NCBI GenBank assembly: GCA_022711075.1
Contig: JAKLFS010000003.1
Coordinates: forward strand, 1 to 16,686
Source: Patescibacteria group bacterium
GTDB taxonomy: Bacteria > Patescibacteriota > Minisyncoccia > UBA6257 > JAAZHW01
Length of the DNA stretch: 16,686 nucleotides
Reading direction: 5' to 3'
Shown here piece by piece: positions 1 to 6,260 of this stretch. The translations under genes and the position numbers were made by a program. Below the pieces are notes generated by a model. The model made no database searches, had not been told where the DNA came from, and was given only the letters and a program-made list of their open reading frames with translations. Every line of letters begins with the position of its first letter. The stretch's first letter is position 1.

Positions 1-975
1 AATATCGCCATAAAATAACGCCTGGGAAATTTTTTCTGCGTCCGCAAAAGCTTTTTCGCCGTGAATTAAAATAGTCATTTCCTTGGCTAAAACCTTCTGC
101 GCCTCTCTTTTTTCCGGATGAAGTTTCGCTTCTCCTTCCAAGCGGTCGATTGCTTCGCGAGATAGAAAGGTAAAATATTTCAAAAACGGAACAGCATCCT
201 GGTCATCAACGTTAATCCAGAATTGATAAAATTGGTAGGAACTGGTTTTGGCCGCGTCCAGCCAAATGGCACCGGACTCGGTTTTCCCGAATTTCGTGCC
301 GTCTGATTTGGTAATTAAAGGAAAGGTCAGACCGTAAACCTCTACCTGGGAAATTTTTCTGATTAAATCAGTGCCGGCGGTAATATTCCCCCACTGGTCG
401 CTGCCGCCGATCTGTAAACTGCAACCGTAATCCTCATGCAAACGAAGAAAATCATAAGACTGCAAAAGCATATAGCTGAATTCCGTAAAAGAAATTCCCG
501 TTTCAATCCGCGACTTGACCGATTCTTTGGCCAGCATCGCCCCAATGGAAAAATGTTTGCCGATATCGCGGACAAAATCAATCATTTTGATTTTCCCCAG
601 CCAATCATAATTGCCGATGACCTTCGCCTTATTCTTTCCACCAGCGGACATCACTTTTTCCATTTGTCTTTTAAGACTTCCGGACCAATTAGCCACTGTC
701 TTTTTGGAATTGAGAATTCTTTCGGTTTTCTTGCCGCTGGGATCGCCGATTAAACTCGTGCCATTACCCAAAAGTGCAATGGGCTGATGACCGAAAAGCT
801 GAAACCGCTTCAGGGTTAAAAGCGCCAAAAGATTGCCGAGCTGTAAGCTATCAGCCGTCACATCAAAGCCACAGTACAAAACACACGAACCACTATTAAG
901 TTGTTTGGCGAGCCCGTCTAAATCGGTGATTTGATTGATTAGGCCGCGATATTTCAAATCTTCTAAAACATCCAT
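1..975 (-). CDS. tyrS: Tyrosyl-tRNA synthetase (class I), 3' end outside window
   Basis: Charges tRNA-Tyr with tyrosine in the cytoplasm in two steps through tyrosyl-AMP. The visible 325 residues align almost without gaps to the Bacillus-type TyrRS: the tyrosine pocket YCGFD (34-38), T40, the LIGDPSGKK loop with D78, TGISFTEFSYMLLQ (159-172), GGSDQWGN (190-197) and the KMSKS-equivalent KFGKT (228-232). The class I HIGH signature, expected at 45-48, reads QLGN, so both histidines are replaced; P39 of the usual GFDPTADS is V. The remaining ~95 residues, with the S4-like tRNA-binding domain, lie beyond the window. The ATG at 975 gives the family's normal N-terminus (MDVLEDLKYRG). No Shine-Dalgarno motif precedes it, but a TATAAT lies 19 nt upstream of the start. 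A palindromic terminator separates it from the preceding minus-strand gene, so it is probably transcribed alone. Confidence 0.97.
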   Translation of the reverse strand, partial: MDVLEDLKYRGLINQITDLDGLAKQLNSGSCVLYCGFDVTADSLQLGNLLALLTLKRFQLFGHQPIALLGNGTSLIGDPSGKKTERILNSKKTVANWSGSLKRQMEKVMSAGGKNKAKVIGNYDWLGKIKMIDFVRDIGKHFSIGAMLAKESVKSRIETGISFTEFSYMLLQSYDFLRLHEDYGCSLQIGGSDQWGNITAGTDLIRKISQVEVYGLTFPLITKSDGTKFGKTESGAIWLDAAKTSSYQFYQFWINVDDQDAVPFLKYFTFLSREAIDRLEGEAKLHPEKREAQKVLAKEMTILIHGEKAFADAEKISQALFYGDI

Positions 976-994
976 AGCACTTGTATTTTAAGAT

Positions 995-1022
995 ATTATA
1001 GCGCAAAAATCCAGCTTCTTAA
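995..1022 (-). promoter_or_regulatory. Putative sigma-70-type promoter of tyrS
   Basis: On the minus strand a perfect -10 TATAAT (995-1000) follows a TTAAGA -35-like hexamer (1017-1022, 4 of 6 matches to TTGACA) with a 16-nt spacer. The expected transcription start is about 12 nt before the tyrS ATG, giving a very short leader. The -35 hexamer overlaps the end of the palindromic terminator at 1019-1060. Predicted from the sequence only. Confidence 0.55.
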
Positions 1023-1060
1023 ATTAAAAGGGAGGGCCGCGGCCCTCCCTTTTAATTTAA
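1019..1060. terminator. Perfect 42-bp palindrome, probable terminator
   Basis: The two 21-base halves are exact reverse complements with no spacer. The GC core GGGAGGGCCG/CGGCCCTCCC is flanked by TTAAATTAAAA/TTTTAATTTAA arms, so either strand forms a strong hairpin followed by a T-rich tract. It lies 20 nt after the stop of the 163-aa gene and before the tyrS promoter, as expected for an intrinsic terminator between two minus-strand units. The T-tract is interrupted by AA, so termination may be imperfect. Confidence 0.75.
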
Positions 1061-1080
1061 TTATCGCAATAGATTCGGCA

Positions 1081-1572
1081 TTACTTACTTTCCGTATAGG
1101 TAATGGTTACTAAAATTTTATTCGTGGCTATTTCCTGACTAACCGTAAAGTTCAGCTCGTTCTTATCCTTAACCGCGTAAAAGGCTTTGAGTCCCGAGTT
1201 CGCATCGTTCTGGTTGATAATTTCCCAACCATTGCTGATGGCATAATTCAAAAAATCCTCAAAATTAATTTCAACGCTTTTTTGCGAGTGATAAGAAATA
1301 GTCCGCTGAACAGGATTGCCTTCTCCATAAGTTGCGTTGAAAGAAGTGCTTAAGACCGCGCCAGATTCAATGGGTAGACCAGAAAGAAAATCATCGGGCA
1401 GAGCTTGGCCAAACGAAGAAATTTCCGGTTGCTGTTCCGTTGTCAGAACGCTACCCTGATTTTTCCAAAGATAATAGCCAAGAATGGCAAAAATGATGAT
1501 CACTACCACAATAATCAAAATTCTCAGCAACGTATTCAATTTTTTCGGATTTTGAGCGATTATTTCAGCCAT
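1081..1572 (-). CDS. Membrane-anchored protein of unknown function, 163 aa
   Basis: I cannot name this family. Residues 1-14 are short and polar, 15-35 form one strongly hydrophobic helix rich in Ile and Val, and about 125 residues follow that would lie outside the membrane. The soluble part begins with a Ser/Gln/Pro-rich linker, then an LPIESGAVL stretch, and ends in alternating beta-like strands (LNFTVSQEI, ILVTITYTES). This suggests a small extracytoplasmic alpha/beta domain on an N-terminal anchor; there is no lipobox cysteine. Similar small anchored proteins are common in Parcubacteria genomes (from memory). It starts 12 nt after the stop of a 43-aa membrane microprotein on the same strand, so the two are probably co-transcribed. 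The ATG at 1572 has no Shine-Dalgarno motif. A strong palindromic terminator follows. Confidence 0.8.
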   Translation of the reverse strand: MAEIIAQNPKKLNTLLRILIIVVVIIIFAILGYYLWKNQGSVLTTEQQPEISSFGQALPDDFLSGLPIESGAVLSTSFNATYGEGNPVQRTISYHSQKSVEINFEDFLNYAISNGWEIINQNDANSGLKAFYAVKDKNELNFTVSQEIATNKILVTITYTESK

Positions 1573-1584
1573 ATCTCAAAAAAT

Positions 1585-1716
1585 TTAGATAACCTTAAAG
1601 ACAAAGAGAAGAACAATGATTACCACCACGACAATAATACCGATTACTAAACCATTGCCCGATTTTTTCTCTACTCCTTCAGGAGCGGACATTGGTGTTT
1701 TATTTTGTTCGTCCAT
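1585..1716 (-). CDS. 43-aa tail-anchored membrane microprotein
   Basis: A short ORF from the ATG at 1716 to TAA at 1585 encodes about 21 polar residues (MDEQNKTPMSAPEGVEKKSG), then one very hydrophobic segment (about residues 22-40, mostly Val, Ile and Leu) and only three residues (KVI) after it. This is the layout of a tail-anchored or single-pass peptide. It lies 12 nt upstream of the 163-aa membrane protein on the same strand and has a perfect TATAAT 59 nt upstream of its start, which favours a real gene. No known family is recognised. It could be an accessory subunit or regulator of the downstream protein, but that is inference from position only. Confidence 0.6.
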   Translation of the reverse strand: MDEQNKTPMSAPEGVEKKSGNGLVIGIIVVVVIIVLLFVFKVI

Positions 1717-1753
1717 AATGCGTTTTAATGTACTTATTTAAGAAGCGACCTTG

Positions 1754-1767
1754 AAGACGAAAGTCTT
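1754..1767. other. Small hairpin in the 5' leader of the microprotein mRNA
   Basis: AAGAC-GAAA-GTCTT on the plus strand, a perfect 5-bp stem with a 4-nt loop. On the minus strand it would fall at the extreme 5' end of the transcript started from the TATAAT at 1776-1781. It may protect the 5' end or be chance; short stems of this size are common. Confidence 0.25.
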
Positions 1768-1775
1768 ACCCTTTT

Positions 1776-1804
1776 ATTATAATCCCGAATTCAATATTCA
1801 ACAA
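1776..1804 (-). promoter_or_regulatory. Putative promoter of the 43-aa/163-aa membrane protein unit
   Basis: Minus-strand TATAAT (1776-1781) with a weak -35 TTGTTG (1799-1804) and a 17-nt spacer. The start would be near 1769, leaving a leader of about 50 nt before the ATG at 1716. The -10 lies in a self-complementary ATTATAAT, so a TATAAT is also present on the plus strand (1778-1783), but no good plus-strand -35 accompanies it. Confidence 0.45.
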
Positions 1805-1820
1805 ATCAAGCTGTGGATAC

Positions 1821-1854
1821 AAAAAGCCGGCCATTGGCATTATTGGGCTTTTTT
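1821..1854 (+). other. Hairpin plus T-tract ahead of the pilin genes
   Basis: AAAAAGCC (1821-1828) pairs with GGCTTTTT (1846-1853) around a 17-nt loop, with a further T after it. It resembles a weak intrinsic terminator on the plus strand, but no plus-strand gene precedes it. If transcription starts upstream (for example near the plus-strand TATAAT at 1778-1783) it could act as an attenuator of the pilin operon; otherwise it is incidental. Confidence 0.25.
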
Positions 1855-1871
1855 CTTGGGGAAAAATAGGG

Positions 1872-1877
1872 TAAAAT
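1872..1877 (+). promoter_or_regulatory. Possible -10 element of the pilin operon
   Basis: TAAAAT ends 7 nt before the first pilin ATG (1885), so transcription would begin at or next to the start codon and give a leaderless mRNA. No convincing -35 is present (the hexamer 17 nt upstream is all T). Support comes from position and from the similar TAAAAT arrangement before gatC. Confidence 0.35.
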
Positions 1878-1884
1878 ATAAGTG

Positions 1885-2448
1885 ATGCGGCTACGAAAAA
1901 CAAAGGGCAAAAAATGGCTAAGCGCCAAAACCGCGCTAGGATTTACAATAATAGAAATGCTCGTGACAATGAGCGTTTTGACGGTTTTGGGCGGAATTTT
2001 AATACTTTATTCACGCGCCGGAGAATCTACCACCGTTCTTTTACGGGAACTCGCCAAAATTTCCAGCGATATCAATCGCGCCAAAAACCTGGCCTTGACC
2101 ACGACTACTTTCGTTGATCAAGAAGGAAATAAAATTAACCCTTGCGGTTACGGTGTTTATTTTGATCTGCTTCAGAACCAATACACTATTTTTGCCGATC
2201 TGGCTTCGGACTGCGCAACCTCCTCACATCTTCGCGACCCAGAAGGGAACGCCGACGTAGAAACAATTTCCTTAAGCAAGCCGCTGGAACTGAAATCAAC
2301 CGAGCCCGACCAAGTTTTTTTCCTAGCGCCCGACCCAACCGTTATCTTCCCCGACGCGGCTACGGAAATGGAAATTAGACTGGGACCAGCCAACGGAGCA
2401 ATTATGAGCGTCAAAGTTACTAAAACCGGACAAGTATCAACTTATTAA
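1885..2448 (+). CDS. Type IV pilin-like / GspH-like minor pseudopilin
   Basis: A 187-residue prepilin. An 18-residue basic leader (RLRKTKGKK) ends in the prepilin peptidase site G19|FTIIE, with Phe at +1 and Glu at +5 of the mature protein, followed by the usual hydrophobic N-terminal helix (about 20-42). The C-terminal part looks like a globular GspH/FimT-type beta domain. It holds two cysteines (in NPCGYGVYFD and LASDCATS) that could form a disulfide. After processing by a PilD-type peptidase it would insert in the membrane and join a pilus or pseudopilus, probably as a minor subunit. It is first of four pilin-like genes, 5 nt before the next. ATG 1885 is preferred; an in-frame GTG lies one codon upstream. 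The assembly ATPase, platform protein and peptidase are not in the window. Confidence 0.85.
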   Translation: MRLRKTKGKKWLSAKTALGFTIIEMLVTMSVLTVLGGILILYSRAGESTTVLLRELAKISSDINRAKNLALTTTTFVDQEGNKINPCGYGVYFDLLQNQYTIFADLASDCATSSHLRDPEGNADVETISLSKPLELKSTEPDQVFFLAPDPTVIFPDAATEMEIRLGPANGAIMSVKVTKTGQVSTY

Positions 2449-2453
2449 AATAT

Positions 2454-2945
2454 ATGCAGATACGCAAAAAAGATTCGGGTTTCACCTTAGTAGAATCAAT
2501 GATCGCCGTGGGCTTAATCGTCACCGGCGTGGTTGGCGTTTTGACTTTGGTCAGCCGCTCTATCGGATTTAACGGCTTGGCTTTCAACCGCCTGGTGGCC
2601 GCCAACCTGGCGCAGGAAGGAATTGAAGTCGTCAGAAACATCCGCGACACCAATTGGATCAGCGGCTTGGCCTGGGATAACGGACTGGCTGACGGCGATT
2701 ATCAATTGGATTATTCGTCAACGCCGCCGCTGCCTGCCTATAATCCGGGGCAAACGCTGTTATTCGATGAAGAGAACGGGTATTTTAATTACAGCATCGG
2801 AGAAAATACCGTTTATCAAAGAAAAATAACTATCAGCCATATCAGCAGCGACCAAATCCAGGTCCAGGTAATTATTGACTGGACGGGCCGCGGCGGAGGA
2901 AGCTTTGAAACAATCGTTGAAGATCGCTTATTCAATTGGCAGTAA
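2454..2945 (+). CDS. PilV-like minor pilin
   Basis: A 163-residue prepilin with a very short basic leader (MQIRKKDSG) and cleavage site G9|FTLVE, with Glu at +5. A hydrophobic helix follows (10-33), continuing into NRLVAANLAQEGIEVVRNIRD. The AANLAQEGIE-type segment at the end of the first helix is characteristic of PilV/GspI-like minor pilins (family knowledge). The rest is rich in Tyr, Asp and Gly, with beta strands near the end (YQRKITISHI, QVQVIIDWTGRG). Its expected role is in the priming or tip complex of a type IV pilus. It begins 5 nt after the GspH-like gene and ends 9 nt before the next pilin, so translation is probably coupled. No ribosome binding motif precedes the ATG. Confidence 0.85.
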   Translation: MQIRKKDSGFTLVESMIAVGLIVTGVVGVLTLVSRSIGFNGLAFNRLVAANLAQEGIEVVRNIRDTNWISGLAWDNGLADGDYQLDYSSTPPLPAYNPGQTLLFDEENGYFNYSIGENTVYQRKITISHISSDQIQVQVIIDWTGRGGGSFETIVEDRLFNWQ

Positions 2946-2954
2946 TCATCAATA

Positions 2955-3470
2955 ATGAAAACTCATCAAAGAAAAAATAAAAAAATGCTGGGATTTAGCA
3001 TGGCGGAAATGCTGATTTCAATCGGTTTATTCACCGTGGTGATGAGCGCCACTTCTTCGGCCTTTCTCATCGGCATCCGCACCCAGCGCCAGGTTATCGC
3101 CTCTCTCAACGCCAATGACAACATTTCTTACGCCATGGAAGTGATGGCTCGCGACATCAGAACTGGAAAATCTTTCACGCCAGCGGACACCGAAGACAGC
3201 CTCTCTTTTACCAATTACAAAAATGAGATGGTGACTTATTTTATAGACAATGACGCTCTGAGCCGAACCGTTGGCAGCGCTCCCGCCGAACCGCTCACCT
3301 CTTCCAACGTCAGAGTTTTAAAAGCGATCTTCCACGTTACCGGACAAAGACTCTATGATGATGAACAAGTTAGAATCACCGTCCTGCTGACGGTGGCCAG
3401 CAAATATGGCGGACAAGAAATCGTCACCAACTTAGAAACCTCCATCAGTCCCCGTTCGTTAGAAATATAA
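2955..3470 (+). CDS. PilW/GspJ-like minor pilin
   Basis: A 171-residue prepilin. Leader MKTHQRKNKKMLG ends at G13|FSMAE, with Glu at +5, and a hydrophobic helix follows to about residue 37. The segment SYAMEVMARDIRTGKSF matches the pattern of PilW/GspJ-type minor pilins (a helix carrying an RDIR motif after the first helix, family knowledge). The C-terminal half is beta-rich and lacks cysteine. It would be processed by the prepilin peptidase and join the other minor pilins in this run. It is third of four consecutive pilin-like genes, with gaps of 9 and 15 nt on either side. The PilW-like call is by order and N-terminal pattern, not by full-length similarity. Confidence 0.82.
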   Translation: MKTHQRKNKKMLGFSMAEMLISIGLFTVVMSATSSAFLIGIRTQRQVIASLNANDNISYAMEVMARDIRTGKSFTPADTEDSLSFTNYKNEMVTYFIDNDALSRTVGSAPAEPLTSSNVRVLKAIFHVTGQRLYDDEQVRITVLLTVASKYGGQEIVTNLETSISPRSLEI

Positions 3471-3485
3471 AAATAATTTTCATCA

Positions 3486-3827
3486 ATGATTAATAATTCC
3501 AAAAAGATCCAAAATCAAAAAGGGCAGGTGCTTCTGGTAACGGTTTTAATTCTAACCAGCACCTTTGCCCTGGCCACAACCATTGGCGGAATGGTTTTAT
3601 TTGAACTCAAATCAATGAACTCTACGGGCGAATCAGTCAAAGCCCTTTATGCCGCGGAGGCGGGAATAGAGTGTCGCTTGTATATGGCTAATAAAGCCGG
3701 CAGCTGCGACCCCAGCGGAACTTTGGATAACGGCACCGAATATACTTCCACGGATTACACTACTTATATCCGCTCTATCGGCACCAGTAATAAAGTTAAT
3801 CGCGCCCTGGAAATCACCTTTGAATGA
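3486..3827 (+). CDS. Short PilX/GspK-like minor pilin
   Basis: A 113-residue protein. The basic leader ends in KG13, followed by QVLLVTVLILTSTFALATT, a pilin-type hydrophobic helix. The +5 residue is Val rather than the Glu of ordinary pilins, as in PilX and GspK families, which cap the filament tip (family knowledge). The segment ALYAAEAGIE (53-62) is the PilX N-terminal family hallmark. Cys63 and Cys74 could pair. The globular part is only about 50 residues, much shorter than typical PilX or GspK. As last gene of the pilin run it completes a set comparable to GspH-I-J-K or FimT-PilV-W-X. It ends 4 nt before the ligA ATG, so the two genes are probably co-transcribed. Confidence 0.8.
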   Translation: MINNSKKIQNQKGQVLLVTVLILTSTFALATTIGGMVLFELKSMNSTGESVKALYAAEAGIECRLYMANKAGSCDPSGTLDNGTEYTSTDYTTYIRSIGTSNKVNRALEITFE

Positions 3828-3831
3828 AGGT

Positions 3832-5934
3832 ATGGATAAAAAAGAAGCGCGAGAAAGAATTGAAAAATTAAAAAAGGAGATTAATTATCATCGCTATCTT
3901 TATCACGTTTTGGACGCGCCGGATATTTCAGACGCCGTTTTTGATTCGCTCAAAAACGAATTGGAAGAATTGGAATACAAATTCCCGGACTTGGTTACTC
4001 CAGACTCCCCCACTCAGCGCGTAGGCGGCGAGCCCCTTAAAGAATTTGAAAAAATCCGGCACTTAACGCCGATGCTTTCGTTTAACGACGCTTTTTCCGA
4101 ACAAGAAATGCTGGAATGGGAAAAACGCTATTTGGATTTCCTCAGCAACAAACTGAGCCCGCTAACCAAGCGTTATTACTGCGAATTGAAAATTGACGGC
4201 TTAGCCATTGAATTGATCTATAGAAACGACCTTTTTGGCGTTGGCGCGACCAGGGGCGACGGGAAAATCGGAGAAGACGTAACCCAGAATTTAAAAACCG
4301 TTAAGGCCATCCCATTAAGAATATTGGGCCAAGAATTAACCGTCAAAAATCTCAGGACAGCGAAATTAAATGAAATCGCGGATAAATTGGAACGGGATTT
4401 CCCCAAAGAAATTATCGTCCGGGGCGAGGTTTTTTTGAATAAAAAAGATTTTAAAAAGCTCAACGCCGAACAGGAAAAACAGGGGCTAAAAGCTTACGCT
4501 AACCCGAGAAACCTGGCAGCCGGCGCCATCCGACAATTGGATCCGAAGGTTACCAGCAGCCGCAATCTGGATTTCTTCGCCTATGCCTTGGTAACAGACT
4601 TGGGTCAGACCACACACGAACAAGAACATCTTATTTTAAAGGCCCTGGGTTTTAAAACGAATCCACACAATCAGCCGGCAGAAAATCTAACTGGCGTTTT
4701 TGAATTCCATAAAAAAACGCAAGCGCTCAGGGAAAAATTACCGTATGAAATAGATGGCATTGTCGTGATTTTAAACAGCGAAGAGGATTTCCGCAAAGCC
4801 GGAATTATCGGCAAGGCGCCACGGTCAGCTATTGCCTACAAATTCTCGCCGCGCGAAGCAACAACAAAACTATTGAATATTCAAGTACAAGTTGGACGCA
4901 CCGGCGCTTTAACGCCAGTGGCAATTATGGAACCAGTGGGCATCGGCGGCATTACCGTCTCCCGCGCGACCCTGCATAATTTTGACGAAATCCAACGATT
5001 GGGCGTAAAAATCAATGACACGGTTGTGGTGAGCCGCGCTGGCGACGTCATTCCCCAAATTACTAAAGTAATAACGGAGCTGCGCAGCGGCAAAGAAAAA
5101 GAATTCCACATGCCCAAGCTTTGTCCGATGTGCAATTCACCGGTGGCAAAAGACAAAGACGGCGTCATCTATCGCTGCACCAATAAAAATTGCTTCGCCC
5201 GAACCAGAGAATCTTTAGATCATTTCGTTTCTAAGGCGGCTTTCGATATTCCTGGCGTCGGTCCGAAAATAATCGACCGGCTTTTGGAAGAAAATTTAAT
5301 TCACGACGCCTCTGATTTGTTTGAATTAAAAGAAGGCGACTTGGCGGCTTTGGAACGATTCGGTGAAAAATCAGCCCAGAACATCATTAAATCCATTCAG
5401 GCGCGCAAAAAAATAGAACTGCGCAGATTTATTTACGGTTTGGGAGTTCTGCACGTCGGCGAAGAAACGGCCATTCTCCTGGCGCAAAAAATTTCCAATT
5501 ACCGGCCAGTGATTTCCAATATAAGCGGATTCATTAAAGCGATGCAAGGTATAGACCTTAACGAGCTGCAGAAAATACCGGATATCGGACCGAAGGTATC
5601 GGAAAGCATTTATAATTGGTTCCATAACGAAAAAAATGTTGAATTCCTCAAAAGACTTGGGAAGACTGGCATTGAACTGATAATGGAAGCGATTAAAGAA
5701 GGGAAGCAAAAGCTTAAAGGTTTGACCTTTATTTTAACCGGCGGCTTGAATGCCCTGAGCCGCGAGGATGCCAAAGAAAAAATCAGAGAGCTGGGCGGAA
5801 AATTCAGCTCTTCAGTTTCCAAAGAAATTGACTACGTGGTGACAGGAACGGAACCGGGGTCTAAATATGAAAAGGCAAAAAAAATGGGGCTAAAAATCAT
5901 AAGCGAAGAAGAATTTATAAAAATGATTGAGTGA
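3832..5934 (+). CDS. ligA: NAD+-dependent DNA ligase LigA
   Basis: Seals nicks in duplex DNA using NAD+, in Okazaki fragment joining and repair. At 700 residues it has the full family architecture: domain Ia (1-70, with HRYLYHVLDAP and DISDAVFDSL), the adenylation domain with the catalytic lysine K120 in CELKIDGLA, then GATRGDGKIGEDVTQN and the YANPRNLAAGAIRQLD motif, the OB fold (VGRTGALTPVAIMEPV), a zinc finger with C431, C434, C449 and C454, helix-hairpin-helix repeats (DIPGVGPKI, IPDIGPKVSES), and a C-terminal BRCT domain (about 627-700). The start chosen is ATG 3832, which gives the usual LigA N-terminus; a TTG four codons upstream overlaps the preceding gene and is less likely. GAAGG precedes the ATG by 1 nt, too close for a functional Shine-Dalgarno. 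No terminator separates it from the pilin genes; a bidirectional hairpin follows. Confidence 0.98.
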   Translation: MDKKEARERIEKLKKEINYHRYLYHVLDAPDISDAVFDSLKNELEELEYKFPDLVTPDSPTQRVGGEPLKEFEKIRHLTPMLSFNDAFSEQEMLEWEKRYLDFLSNKLSPLTKRYYCELKIDGLAIELIYRNDLFGVGATRGDGKIGEDVTQNLKTVKAIPLRILGQELTVKNLRTAKLNEIADKLERDFPKEIIVRGEVFLNKKDFKKLNAEQEKQGLKAYANPRNLAAGAIRQLDPKVTSSRNLDFFAYALVTDLGQTTHEQEHLILKALGFKTNPHNQPAENLTGVFEFHKKTQALREKLPYEIDGIVVILNSEEDFRKAGIIGKAPRSAIAYKFSPREATTKLLNIQVQVGRTGALTPVAIMEPVGIGGITVSRATLHNFDEIQRLGVKINDTVVVSRAGDVIPQITKVITELRSGKEKEFHMPKLCPMCNSPVAKDKDGVIYRCTNKNCFARTRESLDHFVSKAAFDIPGVGPKIIDRLLEENLIHDASDLFELKEGDLAALERFGEKSAQNIIKSIQARKKIELRRFIYGLGVLHVGEETAILLAQKISNYRPVISNISGFIKAMQGIDLNELQKIPDIGPKVSESIYNWFHNEKNVEFLKRLGKTGIELIMEAIKEGKQKLKGLTFILTGGLNALSREDAKEKIRELGGKFSSSVSKEIDYVVTGTEPGSKYEKAKKMGLKIISEEEFIKMIE

Positions 5935-5941
5935 GCGAACA

Positions 5942-5972
5942 AAAAAGCGAGCGGCTCAGCCGCTCGCTTTTT
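5942..5972. terminator. Bidirectional intrinsic terminator after ligA
   Basis: AAAAAGCGAGCGGCT and its exact reverse complement flank a single C, forming a 15-bp arm palindrome with A-tract and T-tract ends. It lies between convergent genes: ligA (plus, ends 5934) and the 86-aa gene (minus, ends 5993). It can act as an intrinsic terminator for both strands. Confidence 0.85.
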
Positions 5973-5992
5973 AATTTACTAGAATTTAAGGA

Positions 5993-6253
5993 TTATCCCT
6001 TCTCCTCATCGGATAAATATTCCAAAATGGCTTGATCCATTTTATCATTGACGTCTTTTTCAACATTGGATAGATCTTTATCCATTTCTTCCACTTCCAC
6101 TTCCGCCTCCGCAGCTCCCTGGTTGAGTTCAGAAACTAAGGCGCCGGTGTTAGCCATAAAATTATCACTCGCCTTTTTCAAATCCGCCAAAATTTTGGCG
6201 GCACGAACGCTTAAGTCTTGAGTTGCTTGCTGATTATTAAAAGTGTTGTCCAT
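5993..6253 (-). CDS. 86-aa acidic helical protein of unknown function
   Basis: No family recognised. The product is predicted to be almost entirely helical, strongly acidic in its second half (AEAEVEVEEMDKDLSNVEKD), with no membrane segment or signal. The heptad-like spacing of hydrophobic residues suggests a short coiled coil or helical hairpin. It starts 7 nt after the stop of the 532-aa coiled-coil gene on the same strand, so it is probably its operon partner and possibly interacts with it (inference from position and composition). AAAGGT lies directly before the ATG but is too close to act as a Shine-Dalgarno. The convergent terminator at 5942-5972 follows. Confidence 0.72.
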   Translation of the reverse strand: MDNTFNNQQATQDLSVRAAKILADLKKASDNFMANTGALVSELNQGAAEAEVEVEEMDKDLSNVEKDVNDKMDQAILEYLSDEEKG

Positions 6254-6260
6254 ACCTTTA

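Noticed and set aside
436..753. 105-codon open frame on the plus strand
   Set aside because: Antisense to the conserved core of tyrS and without protein-like composition; a shadow of the tyrS frame.
1812..1820. TGTGGATAC, one mismatch from a DnaA box
   Set aside because: A single near-match without neighbouring boxes, an AT-rich unwinding element, or dnaA/dnaN nearby. Expected by chance and not evidence of an origin.
3820..3831. TTG start for ligA four codons upstream
   Set aside because: It overlaps the PilX-like stop and adds four residues not typical of LigA; ATG 3832 gives the standard N-terminus.
3825..5934. Possible alternative genetic code (UGA as glycine)
   Set aside because: TGA ends ligA, the PilX-like gene and the RodZ-like gene exactly where the families end, and no in-frame TGA is needed inside any gene. 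The standard bacterial code fits.
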